Assembly: GCA_945903465.1 (NCBI GenBank)
Contig: CAMDOF010000024.1
Location: forward strand, 1-62,965
Reading direction: 5' to 3'
DNA from: Opitutus sp. GAS368
Lineage (GTDB): Bacteria > Verrucomicrobiota > Verrucomicrobiia > Opitutales > Opitutaceae
DNA length: 62,965 nt
Positions 48,195 to 55,656 of this stretch are shown here, piece after piece. A program made the translations under genes and the position numbers. The notes beneath the pieces are model-generated. The model saw only the letters and a list, made by a program, of their open reading frames with translations, searched no databases and was not told the DNA's origin. Numbering within the stretch: position 1 is the stretch's first letter; every line of letters starts with the position of its first letter.

Positions 48195-49409
48195 ATGAAA
48201 ATCACTGATCTTCACACCACACTCCTCACCGGACCTTCCACCAACGATCCGTTCTTCCAAGAATGCCGGAAGCTGCGCAGCGCGGCCTTCATCGAGGTGG
48301 TCACCGACGGCGGACTCACCGGCATCGGCGAGACCTACGCCGGTTATTTCTGTCCGGAGGCGGTGCCGGCCATCGTCGATTTTTTCAAACCGATTTTGAT
48401 CGGCCAAACCGTCGATGACATTCCCGAGCTGTGGCGGCGGATGTATCACTGCGGGAATTTTTGGTGTCGCGTCGGTCTCGGCACCATCGTGCTCAACGGC
48501 ATCGAGGCCGCGCTGTGGGATTTGAAGGGCAAGCTCCTCGGCCAGCCCGTGCACGCGCTCCTCGGTGGCGCCAAGCATGCGCGCCTGCCGTGCTATGCGA
48601 CCGGCGGGCCGAGCAATTTTCCGAAGGAGCGGCTCGCCCAAAAAATGGATCATTATTTTTCCCTGGGGTTTCGCGGGCTCAAGGTGGGAGCGGGCAGCTT
48701 CACGGCGGGGAAGGGCTGGTATATTCCACAGGAAGCGCAGGAAGCGGCCGATTTTGAGTCTGACAAAATCGCCTTCATGCGGACGCACGCGGGCAAGGAT
48801 GCATGGATAATGATGGACGCCCACATGGGCAACACGCAGGGCAAGGCGTGGACTGTTGAGATCGCGACGGCAGTGGCGAAGGCGCTGGAGACCCACGATC
48901 TTTTTTTCCTCGAGGAGCCCCTGCACTACACCGACCCGTGGGGTTACGCGGAACTTTGCCGCGCGACCTCCACGCCCATCGCGGGCGGGGAGTGCCTCAC
49001 CGCCGCTTATGAGTGGCGCGTGTTCGCCGGTCAGGACTCGTTCGACATCGCCCAGCCCGACGCGTCGTTCACCGGTGGTCTCAGCGAGTTCATGCACGTT
49101 GCAAAAATGATGGCGGAGCGCGGAAGAAAAGTCGCCACGCACGCATGGGGTGCCGGCGGTTCGCATATGCAGAATGTCCACTGCGGTTTCGCCGCGGCCA
49201 ACACCTGCATCCTCGAAGTCGCGCCCGACTGGGCCGGTCTCCACGCCGAGGTGATTGACGGCGCATTCGTGATGAAGGACGGCTATGCGCTCCCGCCCGA
49301 TCGCCCCGGCCTTGGCATCGTTCTCACCGATGAGATCAAGCGCCGTTATCCGTTCCAGCCTGGCAGCGGCGAGTTTAACAGCGTCCCAGGAAAAATTCTC
49401 ACCAATTGA
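48195..49409 (+). CDS. Enolase-superfamily sugar-acid dehydratase (mandelate racemase/muconate lactonizing family)
   Basis: 404 residues, no signal peptide. These enzymes abstract the alpha proton of a carboxylate on a Mg site and usually dehydrate aldonic or uronic acids to 2-keto-3-deoxy acids. Metal ligands: Asp208 (MMDAH), Glu240/241 (FLEEPL) and Glu266 (AGGECL). Catalytic candidates: Lys163 in KVGAG, His210 and His316 (ATHAWG). The second Lys of the usual K-x-K is Gly, while Asp-x-His at 208-210 resembles mannonate-dehydratase-type members, so dehydration rather than racemisation is likely (inference). The gene sits between the deacetylase and a 2-hydroxyacid dehydrogenase. Confidence 0.88.
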   Translation: MKITDLHTTLLTGPSTNDPFFQECRKLRSAAFIEVVTDGGLTGIGETYAGYFCPEAVPAIVDFFKPILIGQTVDDIPELWRRMYHCGNFWCRVGLGTIVLNGIEAALWDLKGKLLGQPVHALLGGAKHARLPCYATGGPSNFPKERLAQKMDHYFSLGFRGLKVGAGSFTAGKGWYIPQEAQEAADFESDKIAFMRTHAGKDAWIMMDAHMGNTQGKAWTVEIATAVAKALETHDLFFLEEPLHYTDPWGYAELCRATSTPIAGGECLTAAYEWRVFAGQDSFDIAQPDASFTGGLSEFMHVAKMMAERGRKVATHAWGAGGSHMQNVHCGFAAANTCILEVAPDWAGLHAEVIDGAFVMKDGYALPPDRPGLGIVLTDEIKRRYPFQPGSGEFNSVPGKILTN

Positions 49410-49410
49410 A

Positions 49411-50421
49411 ATGAAAATAGTCATCGACGTTGCCGCCCACGAACCCGCGCTCGCCGCGCTCCGGCAGCGCGCGGACTGCCGCATCGTGTGCCTCGCGCCG
49501 CCCGAGGAACGCGCGCGCGAGGTGGACGCCACGCTCATTGCCGACGCGGACGTTTTGTTCTGCACGTTTCCGCCGACCAACCACGCGGCGATGAAAAACC
49601 TGAAGTGGATTCAAATCGCATCGACGGGGTACACGCAATTGCACGGGCTCGATCTGCCCGCGCGCGGCGTCCGCGCGACCAACGCCCGCGGCTGCTTCGA
49701 CGTGCCGATCGGCGAGTGGAACGTCGCGATGATGGTGAACCTCGCGCGCGACTGCCGGCAGATGATCCGCAACCAGGACGCCGCCGTCTGGGATCGCTCG
49801 GCGATTTTTCAGAATGAGATTCGCGGGCTGACCGTGGGGCTTTGGGGCTATGGCGGCATCGGCCGCGAGACCGCGCGGCTCGCGCGTCACCTCGGGATGC
49901 GCGTCCATGTGATGACGCGCGGCGGCGTCGGCCCGCGGCACGACGTGTTCACCGAGCCGGGCACCGGCGATCCCGAAGGCGTGCTACCGCATCGAGTGTT
50001 TCGCGCCGGCGAGGAACTGGAATTTCTCCGTGACCTCGATTTTCTGATCGTGGCGCTGCCGCTCGGAAAATCCACCGAGGGTCTGATCGGCGAGCGGGAG
50101 CTTCAGGCGTTACCACGCCGTGCGTTCGTCCTCAACCCCGCGCGCGGCCCGATCATCCGGCAGGAGGCGCTGCTGCGCGCGTTGCGTGAAAAATGGATCG
50201 CGGGCGCGGCGCTCGACACGCACTACCACTACCCGATGCCGCCGGAGCATCCGCTGTGGAAATTTCCCAGCGTGATCTTCACGCCGCACATCTCGGGGTC
50301 GAGTCTCAGCCCAAAGTTTAAGCAGCGGCTCTGGGAAATTGTTTCGCTCAACGTGGAGCGATTTGTGCGGGGCGATTCGTTACTCAACGAACTCAGTCAC
50401 GCCGAACTCCTCGGCGCATGA
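49411..50421 (+). CDS. D-isomer-specific 2-hydroxyacid dehydrogenase, NAD-binding
   Basis: 336 residues from the ATG at 49411, one base after the previous stop codon. The longer frame back to 49285 lies in the previous gene. The Rossmann motif GLWGYGGIGRETARLAR is near 142-158, LPLGKSTEGLIG and FVLNPARGPIIRQEALL carry the substrate Arg of the family, and the His/Glu relay corresponds to FTPHISGSS near 293. It would interconvert a 2-keto acid and a 2-hydroxy acid with NAD(P). As the last gene of the block it probably acts on the keto-deoxy acid made by the dehydratase upstream (inference). Confidence 0.9.
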   Translation: MKIVIDVAAHEPALAALRQRADCRIVCLAPPEERAREVDATLIADADVLFCTFPPTNHAAMKNLKWIQIASTGYTQLHGLDLPARGVRATNARGCFDVPIGEWNVAMMVNLARDCRQMIRNQDAAVWDRSAIFQNEIRGLTVGLWGYGGIGRETARLARHLGMRVHVMTRGGVGPRHDVFTEPGTGDPEGVLPHRVFRAGEELEFLRDLDFLIVALPLGKSTEGLIGERELQALPRRAFVLNPARGPIIRQEALLRALREKWIAGAALDTHYHYPMPPEHPLWKFPSVIFTPHISGSSLSPKFKQRLWEIVSLNVERFVRGDSLLNELSHAELLGA

Positions 50422-50874
50422 CGAAACACGGTATTCGATATGATTTGAGTCGATCAACACTGCCGTTACGCCGTCCGTGCGGAAATATTTATCCCGATAG
50501 CTACATTGCGAGTCAGGGAGTCTACAGATCGAAGTCTCCGATATGAAATGCCTCGGTCTCATCAGCGGACCCGATGCTAGCCCGACCTTCGTAATGGTGG
50601 GTCGCAAATGAAGGCCGTTCTCCCATGAAAAACGTGGGGTTGTTACCTACTCAAAGGAAAAACCAATATCTCGCGTTTTACCGGGTGTAATCGAAAATGA
50701 AGCAGTTAGTTATTGGACCAGTATTTGTTCCAAAGCTGATTGGCGCGGAGGGTGCGGAGCTGGCACCTCGCGTGGCCATGCGCCTCTTCGCACCAGGCTC
50801 CGGATTTTTTGAGCGGGGCTGGCGAGATGTGTTTATGGCCACTTTCTTTCCGGTGTACCGGCCGGAGCCGCGGC
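50422..50874. other. Non-coding, comparatively AT-rich junction region
   Basis: About 450 bp after the last gene of the plus-strand block. It is visibly less GC-rich than both flanks (for example 50440..50545 and 50600..50720) and carries only short frames (such as 50697..50897 plus and 50380..50607 minus) without recognisable features. The right end, 50835..50874, continues the decayed pectinesterase frame. It may be a recombination scar. No integrase or IS remains can be named. Confidence 0.5.
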
Positions 50875-51108
50875 CTAGGCCGCTTGGAGGGTTTTGAATT
50901 TTCTGTTCGCGGGATCGTCCTGGGCCAGCCGGCCGTCGACCAGAAAATCAAAAATAAGTTTCGCGGGATCGATGGTCGCGACGATGGGCTCGCCAGCGCT
51001 GGCGTTGTCCTGGGCGAGCATGGGAGCGCGTGCGCCGAGCTCGAGGAGGAGGGTGAGGGCGGCGAGGCGGACGAAGGCTGTGAACCTGGATCGCGAAGGT
51101 ATTTTCAT
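50835..51108 (-). pseudogene. Truncated pectinesterase (CE8-like) remnant
   Basis: The ATG at 51108 opens a 77-codon frame with a signal peptide (FVRLAALTLLLELGARAP) followed by DGRLAQDDPANRKFKTLQAA and then a TAG at 50875..50877. In the same frame reading continues AAAPAGTPERKW, which is the normal continuation of the pectinesterase N-terminus (KTLQAAxxAAPAGTPEKP). The stop is therefore a nonsense change in a conserved place. Similarity ends by about 50835 and the catalytic beta-helix is missing. It is the last element of the minus-strand pectin operon, 42 bp after the acetylesterase. Confidence 0.65.
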
Positions 51109-51150
51109 TGAAAGGGACCCGAGTGCGGGGGGCGGAGATTCAGTCGGGCC

Positions 51151-52431
51151 TCAGTTGCCGCAGGGCACTGGCTGGCTGCGACCGGGGCTGACGGCGAGAG
51201 CGAAGGTAGCCGGATCGTCGGGCTGAGCGGGGTTAAAGCCGGGGAAGTCGGCGACAATATGCGAGGCGAGCGCGGGGACGGAGTTGCGGAGCGCGGCGAC
51301 GACCGCGCGGGCGAGCTGGTAGGCGCCATAGTTGTTGTGGTGGGTGACTTCACGCCCGCCGGCGCTGAAGGCGAGGGCCGATTTTTCGGGGCCGAGCGCC
51401 TCGTAAAAGGCTGCGCTGAGGGAGGACAAGTCGATGAAAGGAACGCCCTCCTCCCGGGCGACTTGGGCAACGGCGGCGGGGTAGTCGCCATGGGAGTTGC
51501 GGATTTTCCCGTCGGGGCCGAATTGGCGGCGCTGGACGGGCGAGACAAGAACGGTGGTGGCTCCGCGCCGCCGAGCTTCGGCGATGAAGACCTTGAGATA
51601 GGCGTTGTAGGTCGTGCCAGCCTCGGCGTGGGTCTGGGGCCAGTTGGCTTTAGAATCGTTATGGCCAAACTGGAGAACGAGGTAGTCTCCGCGGCGAAGG
51701 AGGCTGAGGATTTTGTCGAGGCGGAGTTCGGTGATAAAGGATTTCAGCGTCTCGCCGGACTCCGCATGATTCGCGACGGCGACGGTGGGTTTGAACCACC
51801 GCGGAAGCATCTGGCCCCAACTCGCGCCCGGCTCGCGGGGTTGGTCGGTGACGGTGGAATCGCCGGCGAGAAAGATCGTGGGGACGTCGGGAGCGGGCGT
51901 GATGGTGAGGGTGGAGACGGCGGGGCGTGGGCCGTTGAATTCGAACGTGAGCTTTTCGTCCCAGTGGTAAACGAGGCCGTTGCTGGAAGAATTTTCGCGG
52001 TTGTTGAGTTCGACGTGGTCGTTGCCGGGGGCATTAAGGGGTGGCGGGGCGACGCGGGAGTGGCGGGTGTTAACGATGAACTCGTGACGAGTGGCGCGGG
52101 AGTTTTCGACCATCAGCCGGCGGGATTCGGATTTGATCGTGAGCGGCCCGGAGGCTTCCGGCGTGGTAACGGTGACGCGGTAGTTACCCTCGGGGACGGC
52201 GACGGAAAAGAGGAAGGGTTGCTCGCTGGCGATCGAATTGGCGGAGATGTTTCGGATGGTTGCGGCAGGCTCGAATCCGCAGCCGCGCTCGTTCGTAAAG
52301 GTCGCCTCCGGCGGAACTCGATAAATATTTTGAGCGGTCGGCTCGCTGCCAAAAAAGAAATTTTTCGCAGGGTTTTCGAGGGCGTGGGCCAGCTGGCCGG
52401 CACACGCGAGAGCGAGCAAGGGGAGTTTCAC
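51151..52431 (-). CDS. Rhamnogalacturonan acetylesterase-like SGNH hydrolase (CE12 type)
   Basis: Removes acetyl groups from rhamnogalacturonan, a pectin backbone. The start is GTG at 52431, whose GTGA overlaps the stop of the DUF1552 remnant (TGA 52428..52430), giving 426 residues with a short signal peptide (KLPLLALACAGQLAHA). A carbohydrate-binding-like beta domain (about 20-170) comes before the SGNH domain: block I LAGDSTVTD near 186, block II NHAESGETLKSF near 222, block III QFGHND near 254, and the His in EVTHHNNYGAY near 365. All catalytic blocks are present, so it should be active. The flanking genes on the same strand are pectin-related, which supports the substrate. Confidence 0.85.
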   Translation of the reverse strand: MKLPLLALACAGQLAHALENPAKNFFFGSEPTAQNIYRVPPEATFTNERGCGFEPAATIRNISANSIASEQPFLFSVAVPEGNYRVTVTTPEASGPLTIKSESRRLMVENSRATRHEFIVNTRHSRVAPPPLNAPGNDHVELNNRENSSSNGLVYHWDEKLTFEFNGPRPAVSTLTITPAPDVPTIFLAGDSTVTDQPREPGASWGQMLPRWFKPTVAVANHAESGETLKSFITELRLDKILSLLRRGDYLVLQFGHNDSKANWPQTHAEAGTTYNAYLKVFIAEARRRGATTVLVSPVQRRQFGPDGKIRNSHGDYPAAVAQVAREEGVPFIDLSSLSAAFYEALGPEKSALAFSAGGREVTHHNNYGAYQLARAVVAALRNSVPALASHIVADFPGFNPAQPDDPATFALAVSPGRSQPVPCGN

Positions 52432-52644
52432 GTTTTTTGAGGGAAGAGATCGTCGAGCTTGCCGGTGCTGTCGCCGATTTTTTTCGGTGCGGACGCCCAC
52501 GGTGTCCAACAGGGAGCGGTCGAGATTTGTCATCGGGGTTTTGTCGTCGACGCGGAGATGGCGGCGGGTGTTGAGCGATTGGCCGCCGCGACCGGCGACC
52601 AAGGTGGGGAGGTCTTCGGGTGAGTGTTTGTCGCCATTGCTGAG

Positions 52645-52679
52645 GGCACGACCGTAGAGAAAGGCACGACCGTAGAGAA
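52645..52679. repeat. 18-bp tandem duplication inside the DUF1552 remnant
   Basis: The unit ggcacgaccgtagagaaa occurs at 52645..52662 and again, but for its last base, at 52663..52679. It duplicates six codons (LYGRAF/LYGRAL on the minus strand) in what should be a conserved segment, in keeping with loss of function. Confidence 0.75.
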
Positions 52680-53290
52680 TGGTGCAATGGTCGAGGAGGT
52701 TGCCGTTGGCCTCGGGAGTTGCTTTCAGTCGGTCGAGGACGCGAGCGAACTGGCCCGCGTGGTAACGGTTGATCTGCGCGAGTTTTTTTTCCTCGTCGTT
52801 GCGGTGGTGGGAAAGGTCGTGGTGGCTGTCGTGAATACCAGTATTTGGATACGGGCGATTGCTGCCGTCGTGGGCGACGATGAACGTGGCGATGCGGGTG
52901 GAGTCAGTTAGGAAGGCGAGGGCAGGACGTCGAACATAAGCTGCGCCTGCTGCTCGTAGGTCTCGAATATTTCGGGCGCGGTAACGCCGGCAGGCGGCTG
53001 GGCGGCCCCGAACTGGGTGGCGCGCGATGCGCCGCTCGAGGTCGCGGACAGCGTTGAGGTATTCGTCGAGCTTGCGCCGGTCGGCTTCGCCGAGGGTGCC
53101 GTCGAGGCGGAACTGCCTGCGGGTGGGCTCGGTGGGGGCTGGTTGAGCGTAGGCTTGAGCGCGGAGGATAAATTCGCCGTTGAGGGGCGCATGGAACGTG
53201 AGGGCGAGTTCACCGCGCGCCGTGAGGACGCGGGAGCCGGGCGGGCGCGAGCGAGTTGGCGCCCGGTCGGGAAGAGGGCGGCGGCCGGCG

Positions 53291-53320
53291 TGCGGTGGGT
53301 GGCGGTGGGTAGCGGTGGGT
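53291..53320. repeat. 10-bp tandem repeat, three units, in the pseudogene
   Basis: Three units of the form ngcggtgggt at 53291, 53301 and 53311. The period is not a multiple of three, and this coincides with one of the reading-frame changes of the DUF1592 remnant. Confidence 0.75.
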
Positions 53321-53880
53321 AGCGGGCCTTAAGTTCCAGCCACTTGACGGAGACGAAGCCGGGTTGTTGGTGGCCGAGGCGGCCGTTGAGCATGAAGAGC
53401 TCCTGGTCACCGCCGCGCTGGCGGAGCCTGGCGGCGCGGATTCGGTGTTTACCGGAAGGGAGGCCGAGACGGGTTTCGCAGGTGAGGGGGGCGCTCGGCG
53501 TCGGTGGCGACAATGAAGTCTTGGATGAAGGTGTCATCGATGAGGATGGCGATGCGTGTGGGGCCGGGGTCTGCGCCAGTGAAATCGATCGGTTTTTCGC
53601 TGCCTTGGCCAACGAGAGCGCCGCCGGTCTTGGTGGCGAAGGCGTGGAAACGCACGAGATGGTCGCCCGGAGCGAGGACGGTAAGTTCGTGGGCGATAGC
53701 GTCTTCTTCGCGAGAGAGGAGCTGGACCCACCCATCACCGCGGTCGCCGAGCGCGTTGAAGCCAATCTGGGTAAGGCTGGCCGGGCTACGCTGCAAACGG
53801 CTTTGGACGGGCTCGGTGACGTTGGCTTGGTCGAGGGCCTTGTCGGCGGCAGCGATCCCCGGCTCTAGCGCGGGGGAAGA

Positions 53881-54765
53881 TTATTTTGCACTCAGGAATT
53901 TGCGGTCGTCGAGCCACTCGCGCAGGCGATCGGGCCAGGCGCCAGCGGGAGATTTGTTGGCGGCGCGCAAACCAAAGCCGTGACCCGCACCGGCGAAAAT
54001 GTGCAGCTCGGCGGGGACGCCGGCGCGTTTGAAGCGCAGGTACACTTCGGCGAGGCCCTCGGAAATGTCTTGGCGGTCGCCGTAACCGCACGCGAGGAAA
54101 GCAGGCGGGGCGCCTTTCTCCGGCATGATTTGGCCGGATCTTCCAGGATAGATGAGGCCTTGAAAATCGGGACGAGCGGACTGGCGGTCAATCGGATCGG
54201 CGGCATCCGGTTTGCCAGCTTCTGGCCGCATGGCGGTCAACGCGGCGACTTCGCCGCCGGCGGAAAATCCGATGATGCCGACAGCCGCGGGATTGATGGA
54301 CCACTCGGCGGCGCGACTGCGAATGAGGCGGACGGCGCGCTGGCCGTCGGCGAGTGCGTCGCGGTCGATGGTGTAAGGCTGGGCTTGGCCCGCGGGGTTG
54401 GCGTCGTCCTTGGCCAGGCGATACTTCAGGACAAAGGCGGCGATGCCGTGGCCGGCGAGCCACTCGGCGACGTTGTAGCCCTCGTGCTCAATCGCGAGAC
54501 GGGCATGCCCGCCACCAGGAGCAACGATGATGGCACAGCCGGTCGCCGTCTCTTTTTTCGGAAGGTAGACCGTCAGGGTGGGTTGATGGATATTCGAGAC
54601 GTTGGTTCCCACGATTTTCTCGGGCTCGGTGCGGCGGGCCTCCGAGCCGGGCGCGCCGGTGGGCCAGAGCGGAAGGCTGACGGCGCCGGATGAGGCGGCG
54701 TGGGCCACAGGAACAAGCGCGAGGGACCAATAAACACAGGTGAGGAGAGAGCGGGTGAGGTGCAT
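53881..54765 (-). CDS. Secreted alpha/beta-hydrolase esterase (BD-FAE/acetyl xylan esterase-like)
   Basis: 294 residues with a signal peptide (LLTCVYWSLALVPVAHA, cleavage near 23). Alpha/beta hydrolase of the esterase/lipase type: oxyanion loop APGGGHARL near 82, nucleophile in GIIGFSAGGE near 165, acid region in ACGYGDRQD near 231 and His in GAGHGFG near 260. Lineage and context (between pectin lyase-like genes and a rhamnogalacturonan acetylesterase) favour removal of acetyl or feruloyl groups from plant polysaccharide (inference). The gene ends exactly where the DUF1592 remnant begins. Confidence 0.87.
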   Translation of the reverse strand: MHLTRSLLTCVYWSLALVPVAHAASSGAVSLPLWPTGAPGSEARRTEPEKIVGTNVSNIHQPTLTVYLPKKETATGCAIIVAPGGGHARLAIEHEGYNVAEWLAGHGIAAFVLKYRLAKDDANPAGQAQPYTIDRDALADGQRAVRLIRSRAAEWSINPAAVGIIGFSAGGEVAALTAMRPEAGKPDAADPIDRQSARPDFQGLIYPGRSGQIMPEKGAPPAFLACGYGDRQDISEGLAEVYLRFKRAGVPAELHIFAGAGHGFGLRAANKSPAGAWPDRLREWLDDRKFLSAK

Positions 54766-54873
54766 ATGAGAGCGGGTTGAGCGGATCGGGGGAGAGGGTC
54801 GGCGGAGGCCCGCTTTTCGTGAAGCGGGCTCCGGAAAGAGTATCCTGCACGGCCAATGCGAGGGTGCGACGGG

Positions 54874-55632
54874 TCAGGAGGTGAACTTTTTCTTGGCGGC
54901 TTCGGGGACTGCGACTTTGGCCGTGCCGATGTTTTTGAATTCGACGGTGGTGGTGGTGTCGAGCTCACGATCCTCGCCGCCGGGTAGGGTCATCGTGCCG
55001 AGGGTATGGGTGGAGTATTGGGTAATCGCGCCGTCCTTCAGCCAGAATTTAACAGTGATGGAGGTATACTTCGGGCCCTGCCCTTGGCCACCGCGCCCGC
55101 CGGGCGGGGTAAGCAAAGTCGCGGCTTCTTCACCGGTGACGGTCGCGGTCAGCGTGTCCCCTTCGGCTTGCAGATTTTTTAATTTCGCCGCGAGCTGCCC
55201 GAGTGTTTCGGCGGGGTTGGTGGCGCCGCCAAAGAGGCCGCCCCCGAAGCCACCGCGACCGCCGCCTCGTTGACCACCATCACCGCCGGCTTGACCGCCG
55301 CTGAATTGGGCACGCATTTCTTCCATCGTCACCCAGTCGCCATCGCGGTTTTGCATGACGAGCTCCGTGCCCTTGCGAACGGTTTGAGAGCTGTTGCCGT
55401 TGAAGGCGCGGGTGGTGACGGTGAAGCCGCCTTTCTCGGTAACGCCCTCCGAGGGCATCGCAGGGAAATCGGTATGGGCGATCTTGGTGGTCGAAGTCCA
55501 CGCGTAGCTGGGAGCGTCAGCGAGTTTTTTGGCGGCAGTGGCGAGATCGGCGGAGGGAGCGGCGAACGCGGGAATGGCTAGGAGGGACAGAACGGACGCG
55601 AGTACGCGGATGAATGAGGCGGGAGGGGGCAT
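54874..55632 (-). CDS. Small secreted protein of unknown function with Gly-rich centre
   Basis: 252 residues, not recognised. Signal peptide at about 1-24 (VLASVLSLLAIPAFAAP). Residues 25-110 and 150-250 have alternating hydrophobic residues compatible with a beta-rich lipoprotein-carrier-like fold, separated by a Gly-rich tract of about 25 residues (GGQRGGGRGGFGGG). Motifs such as ITVKFWLKDG and DTTTTVEFKNIGTAKV recall secreted Planctomycete/Verrucomicrobia proteins of unknown role. It lies 24 bp before the PL22 gene's stop and 108 bp before the esterase start, in the same operon, so a part in pectin use is likely only by association. Confidence 0.65.
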   Translation of the reverse strand: MPPPASFIRVLASVLSLLAIPAFAAPSADLATAAKKLADAPSYAWTSTTKIAHTDFPAMPSEGVTEKGGFTVTTRAFNGNSSQTVRKGTELVMQNRDGDWVTMEEMRAQFSGGQAGGDGGQRGGGRGGFGGGLFGGATNPAETLGQLAAKLKNLQAEGDTLTATVTGEEAATLLTPPGGRGGQGQGPKYTSITVKFWLKDGAITQYSTHTLGTMTLPGGEDRELDTTTTVEFKNIGTAKVAVPEAAKKKFTS

Positions 55633-55656
55633 AGGAAGTTGGTCAATGCTGGGGGG

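Larger units (their letters stand above)
52429..53880 (-). pseudogene. Chimeric remnant of a DUF1592-family gene joined to a DUF1552-family gene
   Basis: The minus-strand reading begins just after the stop of the esterase at 53881, with no start codon, with AAADKALDQANVTEP, APGDHLVRFHAF, KPIDFTGADPGPTRIAILID, then (after a frameshift near 53490) RIRAARLRQRGGDQELFMLN and (after another near 53300) LALTFHAPLNGEFILRAQ. These are DUF1592 cytochrome-type protein segments. Near 53100 it switches to LGEADRRKLDEYLNAV and continues as a DUF1552 C-terminus: FIVAHDGSN, HHDLSHHRNDEEKK, LVAGRGGQSL, 'DKTPMTNL'. A T7 run at 52478..52484 causes one more shift. Removing one base restores EKIGDSTGKLDDLFPQKT and the TGA at 52428. 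An internal deletion has thus fused two neighbouring genes. Confidence 0.8.

Noticed and set aside
50380..50607. Possible transposase or phage fragment on the minus strand
   Set aside because: I could not match the 75 residues to any transposase or integrase motif, and the frame overlaps a real gene end.
50697..50897. 66-codon plus-strand frame in the junction region
   Set aside because: No motif or ribosome-binding site, and its end overlaps the pectinesterase remnant on the other strand.
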